Part shown: positions 7,817 to 15,318 of the stretch, piece by piece | Numbering within the stretch: the stretch's first letter is position 1 | Layout of the letters: each line of letters starts with the position of its first letter | Source of the DNA: a virus | Reading direction: 5' to 3' (one strand) | Virus record (IMG/VR): IMGVR_UViG_3300009075_000008 | Coordinates: 1-39,563 of that record | Length of the DNA: 39,563 nt | Position numbers and translations under genes: made by a program | The notes under the pieces: generated by a model | Databases searched by the model: none | Seen by the model: the letters and a program-made list of their open reading frames with translations, nothing else | Told to the model about the DNA's origin: nothing

Positions 7817-10342
7817 ATGGCATTACCTGATTTAACAGGCCAAAATATTGAAAATACATATCAAAGATTAGTCCAAACTGATGGGACTAATTTTTATGAT
7901 GGTACAGGCTCATTAGTCATTTTACCTAGTGTTAACACTTCAAGTTTAGTAACTACTTCAAGTTTTAACGCGTTTACTTCAAGTATAAATCAATTTACAT
8001 CCTCATATAATACAGGATCATTTACAGGCTCATTTACAGGTTCATTACAAGGAACATCTTCTTGGGCTAATAATTCTATAACAGCTTCATATGCTTTAAA
8101 TGGGGGAGTAACTCAACTATTAGCAGGACCTAACATATCATTATCCCCCACAAATGGATTAGGCCAAGTAACAGTTAGTGCTACATTAAGTGGGAGTACA
8201 ATCTTTAACACAGCAACAGGATCATATGGTAGTTTTTATGACACAACAACCCAAACTAATCCTGCAGCTAATGTACCTCGTTCAATGTCTTTCAATTCAA
8301 CAGACATAACAAACGGAGTATCAATATCTGGATCAACATCTCCATTCAATACATATATTAAAACAGAAAACGCTGGAATATACAATATTCAGTTTTCAGC
8401 TCAAGTAGAAAAAACAGATTCTGGTACTGATGAGATAGTTATTTGGTTAAGAAAAAATGGTATAGACCTTACAGACTCAGCCACAAAATTAACATTATCT
8501 GGGAATGGTACTAAAGTAGTAGCTGCTTGGAATTGGTTTGTTTCTTCAGCTGCAAATGATTATTATCAGATCATATGGGTATCAGCTGATACGGGTATGA
8601 GATTATATGCTGAACCTATAAATGATACTCCCGGCATTCCTTCTGTAATACTAACAGTAAACAGAGTAGATCAGTTCTTAAGTAATACAGGTTCATTTAC
8701 TGGATCATTTACAGGTGCATTTACAGGATCATTATTCGGAACAGCAGCTACCGCTTCATATTATCAAGAAACAGATCCAATTTTTGTAGCAAAATCAGCC
8801 TCACTTGCAACTACAGGCTCTAATAATTTTAACGGTAATCAAACAATAACAGGTTCTTTATCACAAGGATTAGAGGGGAATATAGCAACAGGAGAATACT
8901 CACATGCTGAAGGAAGTATTACTAAAGCAATAGGAAACTATTCACATGCTGAAGGAGATTTTACCCAAGCAAAAGGAGACTACTCGCATGCTGAAGGCCA
9001 AGAAACAATAGCGTCAGGATCTTATTCACATACGGAGGGTTATCAAACAATAGCATTAGCTAACCACCAACACGTACAGGGCCAATGGAATACCACATCA
9101 TTAGTACAATCTGCCTTTATTGTAGGTAATGGAACTGACGATAGTAACAGATCAAACTTAATATATGCTCATAATTTTACAGTTGAAATAACAGGATCAT
9201 TAGAAGTAAATGGAGGTATAACAGGATCATTATTTGGAACTTCAAGTTGGGCTAATAACGCTTTAACAGCTTCATTTGCAAGAAATGCTTTAACAGCCTC
9301 CTTTGTTAGTAATCTTAACCAAAACTTATCAATAACTGGTGCTTTAGTCTTATCAGGTTCTTCCCTCCCAGAACTAAGAGTAATTGGAGAAACTCAATTT
9401 ACAGGATCAGTTAATAGTTTAAATGGATTTACAGGTTCTTTATTTGGAACTTCTTCTCAAGCCTTAACAACTTCATTTACACCTAATGCTATTGTAACTG
9501 CTTCTGTTAATTCAAATGTAATTACCTTTACAAAGGGTAGTGGTACTACTTTTACTATAACAGTTAATACTGGAAGTGGTGGTGGGGGAGGAGGGGTCAC
9601 AATTAATAGTAATGTTAATAATTATATAGTAACAGCTACTGGTACTGCTAATACTTTAAATGGTGAGTCTAATTTAACATTTGATGGTTCTAAATTAACA
9701 GTTACTGGTAAAATAAATCAAAGTGCGGGAGGTAACTCAAGTGTTGTAATTGGGGTAGATGCCGGGACTTATACTTATTCTAATGGATATGGAGATGTAA
9801 TTATTGGACCATATTCTGATACTGTATTTTCATACTCAGGAAATGCTGTGGCTATAGGAGCGACAGCTATAGTTGGAGAATCAGGAGTAGCTATAGGCCC
9901 CAGTTCTAAAAATACAGAGTATGGAGTTTCTATTGGAGATGGAGCGGGGAATGGTTCTACAGGGGGGTATAATGTTTTTATAGGAAGAAACGCTGGAAGG
10001 TCTAATACAGGTACTTATAATGTTTTTATTGGAAATGACGCTGGGAATAGTGCAGCTGGATCTAATAAACTTTACATAGATAATAGTAATACCTCATCTC
10101 CACTTATTTATGGTGAATTTGACACTAACTTAATCCGAATTAATGGACGTCTCCAAGTTACTTCTAGTTGTGATATTACAGGATCCTTAACTTTAAGGAG
10201 TGACTTAACAATGGCAACTATATCTTCAACAGTTCCTGCTGGATCTGCTCCTGAGGGTACAATTAGATTATTCAACTCAGCTAGTGTATATAGAATTTAT
10301 GTTTATTTAAATGGGGGGTGGCGTTCATCTTCTTTAGTTTAA
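7817..10342 (+). CDS. Large modular tail fibre with YadA-like SHAEG repeats
   Basis: An 841-residue Ser/Thr/Gly-rich fibre. Its N-terminus (MALPDLTGQNIENTYQRLVQ) is probably the virion attachment part. Then come TGSFTGS repeats (about 66-80) and the SLFGTSSWA-type joint, which appears three times. Four 14-residue repeats follow (359-414), each with YSHAEG or YSHTEG, resembling the head repeats of trimeric autotransporter adhesins such as YadA. Later come an ITFTKGSGTTFTITVNTGS module, a poly-Gly run, and a second adhesin-type repeat set (VAIGPSS, VFIGRNAG, VFIGNDAG) leading to LYIDNSNTSSPLIYGEF. It probably forms a trimeric receptor-binding fibre. The SNKLYIDNSNT region is frequent in Bacteroidota proteins, which supports that host. 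Confidence 0.85.
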   Translation: MALPDLTGQNIENTYQRLVQTDGTNFYDGTGSLVILPSVNTSSLVTTSSFNAFTSSINQFTSSYNTGSFTGSFTGSLQGTSSWANNSITASYALNGGVTQLLAGPNISLSPTNGLGQVTVSATLSGSTIFNTATGSYGSFYDTTTQTNPAANVPRSMSFNSTDITNGVSISGSTSPFNTYIKTENAGIYNIQFSAQVEKTDSGTDEIVIWLRKNGIDLTDSATKLTLSGNGTKVVAAWNWFVSSAANDYYQIIWVSADTGMRLYAEPINDTPGIPSVILTVNRVDQFLSNTGSFTGSFTGAFTGSLFGTAATASYYQETDPIFVAKSASLATTGSNNFNGNQTITGSLSQGLEGNIATGEYSHAEGSITKAIGNYSHAEGDFTQAKGDYSHAEGQETIASGSYSHTEGYQTIALANHQHVQGQWNTTSLVQSAFIVGNGTDDSNRSNLIYAHNFTVEITGSLEVNGGITGSLFGTSSWANNALTASFARNALTASFVSNLNQNLSITGALVLSGSSLPELRVIGETQFTGSVNSLNGFTGSLFGTSSQALTTSFTPNAIVTASVNSNVITFTKGSGTTFTITVNTGSGGGGGGVTINSNVNNYIVTATGTANTLNGESNLTFDGSKLTVTGKINQSAGGNSSVVIGVDAGTYTYSNGYGDVIIGPYSDTVFSYSGNAVAIGATAIVGESGVAIGPSSKNTEYGVSIGDGAGNGSTGGYNVFIGRNAGRSNTGTYNVFIGNDAGNSAAGSNKLYIDNSNTSSPLIYGEFDTNLIRINGRLQVTSSCDITGSLTLRSDLTMATISSTVPAGSAPEGTIRLFNSASVYRIYVYLNGGWRSSSLV
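8891..9058 (+). repeat. Four 42-base coding repeats (SHAEG repeats)
   Basis: Four consecutive 14-codon units encoding G-x-YSHAEG-type sequence (the last has HTEG). They match the YadA-like head repeat pattern. The DNA copies differ, so this is conserved protein structure rather than a recent duplication. Confidence 0.8.
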
Positions 10343-10360
10343 GTTTTTATATGGTTGTAA

Positions 10361-10369
10361 TATTTATAA
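10361..10369 (+). promoter_or_regulatory. TATTTATAA element (copy 4)
   Basis: An exact TAATATTTATAA copy (10358-10369) in the 42-base gap after the first fibre gene, 15 bases before the ATG at 10385. Confidence 0.55.
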
Positions 10370-10384
10370 TAAACCTTATAAATT

Positions 10385-10786
10385 ATGGCAGCCGGAAAAT
10401 ATTCCTTCACTATAGAACAAGGATCTACTGTAGATTTTGAAATAACTTACAAAGATTCTAACGGAGACCCTATAGATTTAACAGGATATCAAGCCCGAAT
10501 GCAACTTAGACCTTCCCCAGGGTCAAGTACCTTATACCTTACCTTATCTAATAGTCTAGATCCTTGTGGTACTGGTTTAAATTTAAGCGGTTCAAGAAGC
10601 TTAAACCCTCCCACTTCAGGAACTATAGGAATATATATCTCAGCTGCTTCTTCTTCCCTATTAGATTTTGATTTGGCTTCCTATGATCTTGAAATTTCAT
10701 CAGGAAGTGGGAATTGCTATACTGTAACTCGATTATTAGAAGGAAAGGTTAAATTATCTAGAGAAATAACTGAAGGATCATATTAA
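10385..10786 (+). CDS. BppU-like baseplate or fibre adaptor protein
   Basis: A 133-residue beta-rich protein. The N-terminal pattern FTIEQGSTVDFEITYKDSNG, then DPIDLTGYQARMQLRPSPG, is typical of the BppU N-terminal-like domain, which in siphophages attaches receptor-binding proteins to the baseplate. The rest continues as strands (GTIGIYISAASSSLLDF, SYDLEISSGSGNCYTVTRLLEG). It lies between two fibre genes and its stop overlaps the next start (TAATG). It therefore probably joins the following collagen-like fibre to the tail, or caps it. The domain resemblance is good but the exact position in the virion is inference. Confidence 0.7.
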   Translation: MAAGKYSFTIEQGSTVDFEITYKDSNGDPIDLTGYQARMQLRPSPGSSTLYLTLSNSLDPCGTGLNLSGSRSLNPPTSGTIGIYISAASSSLLDFDLASYDLEISSGSGNCYTVTRLLEGKVKLSREITEGSY

Positions 10787-12354
10787 TGTCTACTATTGAA
10801 ATAAATTCTTCTAATGGAACTACAGTTCAAATAACTGATCAAGGGTCTAATACTATTAATTTAACCCAACCTATTAGTTCAGTTGTTGAAGTAGTAACTT
10901 TAGGACCTCAAGGCCCAACTGGACCTCAAGGCCCATCAGGGTCACAAGGCCCATCAGGATCACAAGGTATCCAAGGAGAACAAGGTCCATCAGGATCACA
11001 AGGTCCCCAAGGAATACCCGGTTCTATAACGTCCCACATAAATTTGATAGTAACAGGTTCTATTTGGGCTAGTGGGTCTAATGGTCATATCACCTCCAGT
11101 GGTAATATTTCTTCCTCAGGATATATTATAGCTTCATCTTTTACAGGAAGTTTAAATGGGACTTCTTCATTTTCAATTAGTTCTTCTTTAGCTACTAATG
11201 CCCTAACTGCTTCTTATACTCCTAATGCTATAGTAAATGCCTCAAATGAATTCACAGAATTAACATTTACTAAAGGTGATGGTTCTACAATTGTATTAGA
11301 TGCCGCCCCTAGAAGAGTTGTTGAGACCGTTAAAAACGCTGAATCAGTCACTTTACCTAAAGGAACACCAGTATATGTTAGTGGCTCAACTGGTAATGCT
11401 TCAAATGTTTATCTAGCAGACGCTGGTAATGCTGCTAAAATGCCTGCTGCTTATGTATTAGATGAACAATTAACCCCAGGAGCAGAAGGATATGGTTTAT
11501 TATCAGGTTTTATTAATAATGTTAATACATCAACTTTCCAAGCAGGTCAAGCTGTATATGTAGCTGTTGGAGGAGGATATACTAATATTAAACCAACAGG
11601 TTCAGCCTTAATACAAAAACTAGGCAATGTAATTAAAGTAGCAACCAATGGTTCAGGTGTTATAACAGGAGCTGGTAGAAGTAATGATATACCTAATATA
11701 ACATCAGGTTATGTTTGGGTGGGTAATAATAACCAAGTCCCAACTCCAACATCTACAGCTTCATTATTAGTTAATACAGCTAGTTTTGCTCTAACTGCTT
11801 CTTATGTCCAAGAAGCTATTAGTGCTTCATATACTTTAACCTCAGATCAAGCTACTAGTGCTTCATATGCTCTAACTGCTTCTTATATATTAAACAATGA
11901 AGATTTAGGTAAAATTATAGGATACCAATTAGCCCCTTCAGACCAAACTTTAACTCTTTATGATGGTTCATCTTCAGGCTCTCTTACTAATATATCAGCT
12001 AGTTTTATTACACCAAGTAATGGTAAAATTTTAGTAGAATTAAGTGGACTAAGATTATCTTCTAACTCTACATTAAATCTTGTTCTTAATCGCAATTACT
12101 ATATTGGATTATCATCTTCAACTGGTTCTTTTACTGGGGTAAAGCCTTATAAGCCCGTATTTTCCATACCAGCACCAACAACCCCAGACTCATATGAAAT
12201 CTCTACTAAATGGATTATAACAAATCTTACCCCAGGGCAATCATATACTTATTATTTTTATTGTTCCACTGATTCTCCTTATAATATTAACTCAGCTTTA
12301 AAATTTTCATCAATTTCAGGCCAAACTGCTGCTATAATGACTTCTCTTCCTTAA
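10786..12354 (+). CDS. Collagen-like tail fibre
   Basis: A 522-residue fibre. Residues 1-39 form a short beta-rich base (TVQITDQGSNTINLTQ, VVEVVTLG). Residues 40-78 are a collagen-like Gly-X-Y run of about 13 triplets (GPQGPTGPQGPSG), which imposes trimeric assembly. Then follow the FTGSLNGTSSF joint, an LTFTKGDGSTIVLDA module, and a globular domain at about 180-310 (VETVKNAESVTLPKGTPVYVSG, AYVLDEQLTPG). A TASYALTASY-type repeat comes next, and a jelly-roll-like C-terminus (QSYTYYFYCSTD) that may bind receptor. The start overlaps the adaptor stop by one base. Its stop codon is the TAA of a TAATATTTATAA motif. Confidence 0.82.
   Translation: MSTIEINSSNGTTVQITDQGSNTINLTQPISSVVEVVTLGPQGPTGPQGPSGSQGPSGSQGIQGEQGPSGSQGPQGIPGSITSHINLIVTGSIWASGSNGHITSSGNISSSGYIIASSFTGSLNGTSSFSISSSLATNALTASYTPNAIVNASNEFTELTFTKGDGSTIVLDAAPRRVVETVKNAESVTLPKGTPVYVSGSTGNASNVYLADAGNAAKMPAAYVLDEQLTPGAEGYGLLSGFINNVNTSTFQAGQAVYVAVGGGYTNIKPTGSALIQKLGNVIKVATNGSGVITGAGRSNDIPNITSGYVWVGNNNQVPTPTSTASLLVNTASFALTASYVQEAISASYTLTSDQATSASYALTASYILNNEDLGKIIGYQLAPSDQTLTLYDGSSSGSLTNISASFITPSNGKILVELSGLRLSSNSTLNLVLNRNYYIGLSSSTGSFTGVKPYKPVFSIPAPTTPDSYEISTKWIITNLTPGQSYTYYFYCSTDSPYNINSALKFSSISGQTAAIMTSLP
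10903..11020 (+). repeat. Collagen-like Gly-X-Y coding repeat
   Basis: About 13 codon triplets encoding Gly-X-Y with X often Pro or Ser and Y often Gln. At the DNA level, near-identical CAAGGCCCATCAGG units recur, so copy number could vary by slippage. Confidence 0.75.
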
Positions 12355-12363
12355 TATTTATAA
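12355..12363 (+). promoter_or_regulatory. TATTTATAA element (copy 5)
   Basis: An exact TAATATTTATAA copy (12352-12363) that includes the stop codon of the collagen-like fibre, nine bases before the neck gene start at 12373. Confidence 0.5.
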
Positions 12364-12372
12364 CAAAATATT

Positions 12373-13524
12373 ATGGCGAACACTTCTATCTGGCCAGGCT
12401 CCTCATCATTTTTCCCAGGTAATACTCCTTTTGGGTTTTATGATAATGACACAGATTTCCAAACAGATGCTGATAGAGTAGCTATGTTTGTAGCTCGTAG
12501 GTTAGGGTATCCTTTAGTAGATGTAGAATTACAAGATATTAATTTTTATACTGCTTTTGAAGAAGCAGTAACAACATATGGTAATGAGGTTTACGCTTAT
12601 CAAATAGCCCAAAATTTCCTATCTTTAGAAGGATCTCCAACAGGTTCAAATTTAAATAATACTTTAACACGTCCTAATTTAGGGACTATTGTTAGAATTT
12701 CTGAACAATATGGTGTTGAAGCTGGAGTGGGAGGTAATGTGACTTGGAGAACAGGTAGTTTAGATTTAAAAAGAAATGTTCAAAAATATAACTTAAATGA
12801 ATGGGCTATTAGTCAAAGTATAGATGCTGGTAATTTAGAAATTAAAAGGATTTTTTATGAGTCTGTTCCTCCTATTATAAGATATTTTGATCCTTATGCT
12901 GGTACAGGCACTGATGTTCAAGGTCTTTTACAGGCTTTTGGGTTTGGTTCATACTCACCAGGTATTAATTTCTTATTAATGCCTATTAATTATGACTTAC
13001 AAAAGATTCAAGCTATTGAATTTAATGACCAAATTAGAAAATCAAATTACAGCTTTGAAGTAATTAATAACCAACTCAGAATATTTCCTATTCCTTTCTC
13101 AGATCAAAAATTATTTTTTGAGTATATCTTAAAATCAGACCGTAATAATCCTATTGTATCTGGTAGCATGGGGCAAGGTAAAATAACTAATGTTTCAAAT
13201 GCTCCCTATACTAATCCAACATATTCTTATATAAATTCTATAGGTAGACAGTGGATATTTGAATATACTTTAGCTTTATGTAAAGAAATGTTAGGTTATG
13301 TTAGAGGTAAATACACAACTGTTCCTATACCTAATGCTGAGGTAACCTTAAATCATGGAGATTTAACAGCAGCTGCTACAACTGAAAAAACAGCCTTGAT
13401 TGAAAGATTAAGAGCTTATTTAGATGAGACTTCAAGGACTAAATTATTAGAAAAACGAGCTTTAGAATCTGATAGTTTACAAAAGGAATTAAGTAACGTA
13501 CCTTACACAATTTATGTTGGCTAA
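12373..13524 (+). CDS. Neck or head-completion protein, possibly T4 gp13-like
   Basis: A 383-residue protein with no enzyme motif. The N-terminal half includes DRVAMFVARRLGYPLVDVEL and FYTAFEEAVTTYGNEVY, which read as a helical connector-type fold. The middle has strands (FEVINNQLRIFPIPF, LFFEYILKSD) and the C-terminus is helical (KEMLGYVRGKY, TALIERLRAYLDETSRTKLLEKRA). It begins a run of coupled genes leading to the gp15-like terminator and the sheath. In T4 the genes before 15 are the neck genes 13 and 14, so a portal-tail connector role is likely. The assignment to gp13 specifically is from order and size (T4 gp13 is about 309) and is uncertain. Confidence 0.65.
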   Translation: MANTSIWPGSSSFFPGNTPFGFYDNDTDFQTDADRVAMFVARRLGYPLVDVELQDINFYTAFEEAVTTYGNEVYAYQIAQNFLSLEGSPTGSNLNNTLTRPNLGTIVRISEQYGVEAGVGGNVTWRTGSLDLKRNVQKYNLNEWAISQSIDAGNLEIKRIFYESVPPIIRYFDPYAGTGTDVQGLLQAFGFGSYSPGINFLLMPINYDLQKIQAIEFNDQIRKSNYSFEVINNQLRIFPIPFSDQKLFFEYILKSDRNNPIVSGSMGQGKITNVSNAPYTNPTYSYINSIGRQWIFEYTLALCKEMLGYVRGKYTTVPIPNAEVTLNHGDLTAAATTEKTALIERLRAYLDETSRTKLLEKRALESDSLQKELSNVPYTIYVG

Positions 13525-14033
13525 TGGCACTATTTGGAAGGTCTAGAGATATTAATTTATTTACAACTGTCACTCGAGAGTTGATGGGAGATATCATAAC
13601 CCAACAATGTTCTTTTTACAAATTAAGATTAGCTCAAACTACTTTTAATCTATATGGTGAAGCGGCTGGTGGGAAATATTATGATGGTCCTATCTTATTT
13701 AATTGTTTAATTAATAGAGAAGACCAAGCATATGAAGAAAATGAATTTGGAGTAGATTTTAATTGGGTTATAAATTTTTATTTCTTAAGAGAAGATTTAG
13801 TTGATGCCCAATTAGTACCTGAAATAGGGGATTTAATTTTATATCAAAACGGATACTATGAAATAGACAGTATTACTGCTAACCAATATCTACTTGGAAA
13901 AAACCCAGATTTCCCAAATGAACCTAATCCTCTCAACCCAGGACTAAGTGATTTTGGATCTAATTACTCAGTTTTATGTAAAGCTCATTATGAGCCTGCT
14001 GATAAATTTGGAATAACTAAAGAAAGACTATAA
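13524..14033 (+). CDS. Neck or head-closure protein
   Basis: A 169-residue protein overlapping both neighbours in TAATG junctions. Notable blocks are NLFTTVTRELMGDIITQQCSFYK, NLYGEAAGGKYYDGPILFNCLIN and EIGDLILYQNGYYEIDSI. The last is a short SH3-like strand pair often seen in head-closure proteins, where a molecule plugs the connector. It sits between the gp13-like candidate and the gp15-like tail terminator, as a head-to-tail joining component would. T4 gp14 is longer (about 256), so I do not assign that number. The neck role is inferred from context and the strand pattern. Confidence 0.6.
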   Translation: MALFGRSRDINLFTTVTRELMGDIITQQCSFYKLRLAQTTFNLYGEAAGGKYYDGPILFNCLINREDQAYEENEFGVDFNWVINFYFLREDLVDAQLVPEIGDLILYQNGYYEIDSITANQYLLGKNPDFPNEPNPLNPGLSDFGSNYSVLCKAHYEPADKFGITKERL

Positions 14034-14974
14034 TGGCAGAGCAAGAACAAGGTAAAATTCCAATACCAAAATCTCAACTTGAGATTTCAAATAACTATGT
14101 TCAATCACGTCAAACTTATGGAGTGCCTAATGAGTTTGTTCCTACAAGAGCTACAGCTGATAATAGAACTAATGATCAAATAGTTAATCCTGCTAGGGCT
14201 AGTCAAATTTCTCTTAAAGATGATTCTTGGAAACCCTTTACTATAGGATTAAAAGATATTGATGAGACTATTAAATATTATTTTGATAATGTTATAAAAC
14301 CTTACGTCTCTCAAAATGGAGCTAGAGTAGCTGTCCCTGTAATTTATGGTTCACCTGAAAGATGGAAGTCAGTTCAACATGATGGGTATTATAAAGATGT
14401 TAATGGTAGGATTATGGCTCCTCTTATCATGTATAAAAGAACATCTATTGATAGAAATAGAGGTATGACTTCTAAAGTTGACTCTAATTTTCCTCAAACT
14501 TATGCTGTTTTCCAACAAAAATACACTAAACAAAATTTTTACAATCAATTAAGTGTATTAAATGGAGCTACCCCTATTAAAACTTACCAAGCTGTAGTGA
14601 TACCAGATTTTGTTACTCTTAATTATTCTTGTATGATATACACATATTATATGGAACAATTAAACAAAATTGTAGAAGCTATAAACTACGCTGCTGATTC
14701 ATATTGGGGTGATCCTCAAAGATTTAAATTTAAAGCTAATATAGGTTCATATCAAACTATAACAGAACTAAATGTTGGACAGCAACGTACAGTTAGAGGA
14801 TCTTTTGAAATTAAATTAAATGGTTATATAATTCCTGATGTAATTCAAAAGGATCTTAATGCTGTTAAGAAATTTTCTAGTGATTCAACTATTAACATTT
14901 CTTCAGAGAATATTGAAAATCTAGGTAGGTCTACATCTAATAACTTTATAGAAGATATCAATACTAATCTTTAA
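14033..14974 (+). CDS. 15: Tail sheath stabiliser / tail terminator, T4 gp15-like
   Basis: A 313-residue protein. After a disordered, Gln/Asn-rich N-terminus (1-60) comes the gp15-type core. It includes WKPFTIGLKDIDETIKYYFD, then VAVPVIYGSPERWKSVQ (gp15 proteins of marine T4-like phages have a similar VPIAYGPKEKW-type block), APLIMYKRTSIDRNRG, and the strand-rich PDFVTLNYSCMIYTYYMEQ and GSFEIKLNGYIIPD. In T4, gp15 caps the tail tube and sheath and lets the finished tail join the head. Position before sheath and tube and after the neck genes agrees. T4 gp15 is about 272 residues; the extra length here is mostly the N-terminus. Confidence 0.75.
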   Translation: MAEQEQGKIPIPKSQLEISNNYVQSRQTYGVPNEFVPTRATADNRTNDQIVNPARASQISLKDDSWKPFTIGLKDIDETIKYYFDNVIKPYVSQNGARVAVPVIYGSPERWKSVQHDGYYKDVNGRIMAPLIMYKRTSIDRNRGMTSKVDSNFPQTYAVFQQKYTKQNFYNQLSVLNGATPIKTYQAVVIPDFVTLNYSCMIYTYYMEQLNKIVEAINYAADSYWGDPQRFKFKANIGSYQTITELNVGQQRTVRGSFEIKLNGYIIPDVIQKDLNAVKKFSSDSTINISSENIENLGRSTSNNFIEDINTNL

Positions 14975-15004
14975 TTTTACAAGAAAATTTCCATATTTAT
15001 ATTC

Positions 15005-15256
15005 ATGGAAAATGTTATAAAATTAGAAGATAGTGAAATCCTTCAAATCAAAAATTTACAAGACCAACAGGACTCTTTAATTAATTCATTTGGACAACTT
15101 GAATATCAAATTCAACTTCTTGAACTACAAAAAAAAGGTTTATTAGAACTTTTAGAAAGTATAAGAACTAAAGAAAAAGACTTAGCCCAAGAATTAACTC
15201 AAAAGTATGGTAATGGTACAATAAATATTGAAGAGGGTGTTTTTACTAAAACCTAA
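15005..15256 (+). CDS. Small coiled-coil protein
   Basis: An 83-residue protein that is almost entirely one predicted helix with heptad-like Leu/Ile spacing (EILQIKNLQDQQDSLINSF, LEYQIQLLELQKKGLLELL). It ends in a short acidic tail (NIEEGVFTKT). It lies between the tail terminator and the sheath. A TATTTATAT element lies two bases before its ATG. Proteins of this size and shape are common in T4-like tail regions but have no agreed function. A chaperone or assembly factor for sheath or neck is possible. Confidence 0.65.
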   Translation: MENVIKLEDSEILQIKNLQDQQDSLINSFGQLEYQIQLLELQKKGLLELLESIRTKEKDLAQELTQKYGNGTINIEEGVFTKT

Positions 15257-15318
15257 TTTTTTTGAAATTTTCCATGGTATTTATTTAAGACAATATATAT
15301 TAACCTTTTTTAAACAAC

